NCBI GenBank assembly: GCA_947568835.1
Contig: OX387605.1
Coordinates: 26,747,269 to 26,811,268, forward strand
Origin: Protonemura montana
Taxonomy: Eukaryota; Arthropoda; Insecta; Plecoptera; Nemouridae
Length of the DNA stretch: 64,000 bases
Direction of reading: 5' to 3'
Part shown: positions 60,649 to 64,000 of the stretch, one piece after another
Numbering within the stretch: position 1 is the stretch's first letter
How the letters are laid out: each line of letters starts with the position of its first letter
Position numbers and translations under genes: made by a program
The notes under the pieces: generated by a model
The model's database searches: none
What the model saw: only the letters and a program-made list of their open reading frames with translations
What the model was told of the DNA's origin: nothing

Positions 60649-61205
60649 GTGGATAGAGCATAGGATCAAGTCAGCTGATCTCAAATAACCTGGATAGAGC
60701 ATAGGATCCAGCCAGCTGATCTCAAATAACCTGGATAGAGCATAGGATCCAGCCAGCTGATCTCAAATAACCTGGATAGAGCATAGGATCCAGCCAGCTG
60801 ATCTCAAATAACCTGGATAGAACTTAGGATCCAGTCAGCTGATCTCAAATAACCTGGATAGAGCATAGGATCCAGCAAGCTGATCTCAAATAACCTGGAT
60901 AGAACATAGGATCCAGCCAGCTGATCTCAAATAACCTGGATAGAGCATAGGATCCAGACAGCTGATCTCAAATAACCTGGATAGAGCATAGGATACAGCC
61001 AGCTGATCTCAAATAACCTGGATAGAGCAAAGGATCCAGACAGCTGATCTCAAATAACCTGGATAGAGCATAGGATACAGCCAGCTGATCTCAAATAACC
61101 TGGATAGAGCAAAGGATCCAGCTAGCTGATCTCAAATAACCTGGATAGAGCATAGGATCCAGCCAGCTGATCTCAAATAGCTTGGATAGAGCATAGGATC
61201 CAGCC
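60649..61205. repeat. 41-bp minisatellite, second locus, about 13.5 copies
   Basis: Same unit as at 45817-46305 (AACCTGGATAGAGCATAGGA), with its own variants (CAGACAGCT, GATACAGCC, GAGCAAAGGAT) that alternate in pairs between 60940 and 61110, suggesting an 82-bp dimer amplification. Confidence 0.95.
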
Positions 61206-63068
61206 AGCTCGGACATATGATTTCAATGCTAATTTTAGAGTATTTTGAACACATTTTGAACCAATTTTGTCCAATTAAGTGGTGAAAATCCGAAAAAATA
61301 CCGATGAAAACACTTAAAATAGAACGAGCTCTTTGAGAAAACTCAAGGTCAGGAACTCTCGTGCCTTGGCTTTTAAGTCCCTCCATAGCAACCGCTATCC
61401 AGGGTATTTGAGAGCAGTCGGTCGAGTGCGATGTGTCAATTAGATGCAATGAGTCGGCAGCATGAACTTGGCATGGAAAGGAAATGCTCGGCGCAGCTAT
61501 CTTTTGTTAACGGAGTTGAGTTGTATACCAAGCTGTAGGGATGCTGGGACTTCACTGTCAATGTTAGACTCACCAAAGCAGCAATATTGTAGCCAGAAGA
61601 CGAAGGGTTACCACAAGACTTATTTAGGCTTACGCATTTTATTAAAGTATAAAAGCCAAATGTACGTACCTGCATTACTTCAGTAGAGACCGCCCTAAGT
61701 TGTTCCTGCTGTTCCTGTGCTTTAACCAGACTGGGGTAGTTTACATCGAAGGACATTTTTCAGATAAAAGCGGTGCCTGTGAATTTTGATTGTGATTGAA
61801 AGAAACGATTGCATGATCATCGCTAGAACCGCTGACCCAAGGACACAGCATGAAGACAGCAGCGATGCAGAGTGGTAAGACATGACGATCTCAACTGCAG
61901 AATAACAAGACTACCAGGAACCCAAAGGAAGTACACACTTTGCTACTAAATTCAATTGATTTTACATAAAAACCTTCATCGGTTGCCAAGCTGCAAAATA
62001 GTTTGTCTAGCTGGCTGGGATGTCTCATTGCCGGGCGCACATTTTTATAAAAATCGTGAAATTTGGCCTTGGGCTAGATCAGTTTGTTATCCGGGTTTGC
62101 ATCCCGTTGTGACATTTTTACGACGATTCGATCGGGTTTTGCAGGTGAAATGTTGAAAAATACCGAAAACTCCAGGGGGAAATAGAGTTGCAAAAAACCA
62201 TCGATCTCGTAGCGTAGCAACAGAAATCTCAATTTTATTTCAACCTTGAGCTCTGAAAAGGGTGACTGACCATTTCAAATTACTTGAATTGAACTATAAA
62301 ACTACTATAAAATTACTTAGGATAAGAATTAATCAGCATTAATCCGGTGGTTGCTAGATGATATGCACATGTACATTTGTAAAGCTGGCTATGAATTATT
62401 AGCGACAACTCTGTCAGGTATACTGTTTGGCAGTTGCCCAGAATTTATCCGGGAATGTTTCTATCCCTGGTTATGGTACCTAAGTGATGGCACAGTTTCA
62501 TCGAGAGCGGCCCAAGAAGGGGAGACACGGATCACGTCAGTCTTGCATCTTGGCAGGTGTAACTTCTGATCGCTGTCAGATTTTCCAGTGAACGATGGCC
62601 TAGAGATGGACTCGGCGAGCCTGCCAGGCCCATATGTGGGCAGGGAAGACTGGCCGAGAGCGTCGGAGACTCGGTGGTTCCAATTGTAGTGTTGCCCTGC
62701 AGCTGGAACAGGAAAATTTGCTTTTTCAAATGTTTAAAGCCCAGATTATCGAAAGCCTATATAAGTGTATAAGTGTGTAAGAGTATAATTACAAGTATGT
62801 AAATAATATAGAATATCTAGGGAAATCTCCCCATTGCACTCCTCCCTATGCTAAATCCACCCAACTCTATCAAAATTCAAGAGATAGTCGGCCATTTTTT
62901 TCGTGCTGTGAATTTAAATTTTGTGTACAAATTGCCATCACAATGCCTTATTCGTCGAATAAAAGTTTCATAGGAGCTTGAACCTTCTAATAAAAATCTG
63001 GCCATTAACTAGCTGTTAACCTCCCCTTAAACACTAATAGGAGGTGGTAATACACCAAAATGAGCTAA
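61206..63068. other. Intergenic sequence, no gene recognised
   Basis: About 1.9 kb of unique sequence. Short frames at 61436-61756 (-), 61132-61449 (-) and 62351-62569 (+) show no motif. TATAAGTGTATAAGTGTG-like repeats occur at 62757-62790. Confidence 0.45.
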
Positions 63069-63409
63069 TGGAAGTTAAGCAACACTGCGCTGGGTCAGGT
63101 AATGGATGGGTGACCATCATCCTTCACATGACCAGTTCTGTTCGGGAGAGAGGTTGGAGGGATGAAAGTTAAGCAACACTGCGCTGGGTCAGGTAATGGA
63201 TGGGTGACCATCATACACATGACCAGTTCTGTTTGGGAAAGAGGTTGGAGGGATGAAAGTTAAGCAACACTGCGCTGGGTCAGGTAATGGATGGGTGACC
63301 ATCATACACATGACCAGTTCTGTTTGGGAAAGAGGTTGGAGGGATGAAAGTTAAGCAACACTGCGCTGGGTTAGGTATTGGATGGGTGACCATCATACAC
63401 ATGACCAGG
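63069..63409 (+). repeat. 5S SINE head array, about four copies
   Basis: Plus-strand 91-bp units starting at GGAAGTTAAGCAACACTGCG and broken at CATGACCAG/GACGGCTATT, where the PIF/Harbinger-like sequence begins. One unit has CATCATCCTTCACATG, a small internal change. Confidence 0.9.
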
Positions 63410-64000
63410 ACGGCTATTCTCGAAATATTACCACGTGATAACTGAAGTTAGCACTTCTTAACTTATGATACAAGGTCATGTGACGTCACTTATGAAATGC
63501 TATCTCGTTTTGGTATTCCCCAAATGTTAACACGCGCTAAGATATGATTTTCTCCTTAACACTCGTGATAACTTACCACAAGCTGAAACCCTCGTGGTAT
63601 CGATATGATTTGAAAACAAAAGATAGTTTCGTTACAAAAATGGACGAAATTGAAGGGTTATGGATGGATCACGCAGTTAATTTAATTAATGAAATAGATT
63701 TGGAAGAAATCGTTTTACACAGGAATGCGCCTAGAACTTACAGGGAGAATGTGGATGCATTCTCTTTAAGTGATAATGACTTTAAAAGATATTTTCGACT
63801 GACAAAACCACTGGCAATAGAACTCATTGAGGCTGTTAGGCCACAATTTCCCATCCTTCGAGTGGGTTCTCTCACTGTAGAGGCAAAGGTATGTCGTAAT
63901 TTCGTACCACTATTGTGAATATTTAACTTTATTCCTCATTTTGATAATATCTACTTACATCAGTAAATATTTTCTTTTTAATGACAGGTACTTTCTGCAC
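63410..64000 (+). mobile_element. Left part of a PIF/Harbinger-like element, cut by the window edge
   Basis: Starts at the break in the SINE array with GGACGGCTATTCTCGAAATA and leads into a HARBI1-like coding exon. Subterminal near-repeats are ATTCTCGAAATATTACCACG (63415-63435) and ATTCCCCAAATGTTAACACG (63514-63533). The terminal repeat and target duplication cannot be verified without the right end. Confidence 0.5.
63640..64000 (+). CDS. HARBI1-like: HARBI1-like transposase, exon 1 and start of exon 2, partial
   Basis: ATG at 63640 (MDEIEGLWMDHAVNLINEID); an upstream in-frame ATG at 63544 is less likely. SLSDNDFKRYFRLTKPLAIE and LTVEAK match the N-terminal DNA-binding/helical region of PIF/Harbinger transposases. 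Exon 1 ends AAG/GTATGT at 63888; a TTTAATGACAG acceptor ends at 63987 and exon 2 (from 63988) reads VLSA, giving VEAK-VLSA as in HARBI1 (VETQVLAAL). The catalytic DDE region lies beyond the window. It may be a transposon gene or a domesticated copy. Confidence 0.72.

Noticed and set aside
3312-63409. 5S rRNA genes
   Set aside because: Only the internal-promoter part of 5S is present and each unit continues into SINE sequence; no full 120-bp 5S gene is seen.

Overview
The window is animal nuclear DNA. It holds two recognisable intron-rich host genes and one compact gene, all on the + strand, embedded in an extraordinary density of minisatellites and mobile elements. The species cannot be fixed from the sequence. 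Introns obey GT-AG, exons are CpG- and GC-rich, and the dispersed repeats (a 5S-rRNA-derived SINE, a tRNA-derived SINE, a LINE, Sola-, hAT- and PIF/Harbinger-like transposons) suit a marine invertebrate or basal chordate; that is inference. Layout: (1) 1-19.85 kb is the 3' part of an ETS transcription factor of the PEA3 group (ETV1/4/5). Six exons give 392 residues ending in a complete ETS domain and C-terminus; the N-terminal exons lie left of the window. (2) 20.2-22.8 kb is a compact gene with a TATA box, a non-coding first exon and one coding exon for a 239-residue protein I do not recognise. (3) 22.8-25.7 kb is an AT-rich, 5'-truncated LINE on the minus strand. (4) 26.2-60.4 kb is an orthologue of MCC (mutated in colorectal cancer). 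Thirteen coding exons run from an N-terminal EF-hand through coiled coils to a C-terminal class I PDZ ligand (ETSL). (5) 60.4-64 kb holds repeats and the first exon of a HARBI1-like transposase gene that runs off the right edge. The introns are nearly all array. Several arrays can be traced to parts of mobile elements: a 91-bp unit is the 5S-like head of a SINE, 36-bp and 15-bp units are sub-parts of the same SINE, a 52-bp unit is the 5' half of a tRNA-like SINE head, and a 45-bp unit in one MCC intron is the tip of the terminal inverted repeat of a Sola-like transposon sitting in another MCC intron. Transposons have in turn inserted into arrays, leaving target duplications that can be read in register. 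The most striking unclassified item is a 4.4-kb element at 54619-59049 with an 8-bp target duplication and very long inverted repeats studded with a TTATACA motif. Its right repeat carries extra tandem copies of a 99-bp block. Most long open frames in the window are artefacts of these arrays and are not listed as genes.
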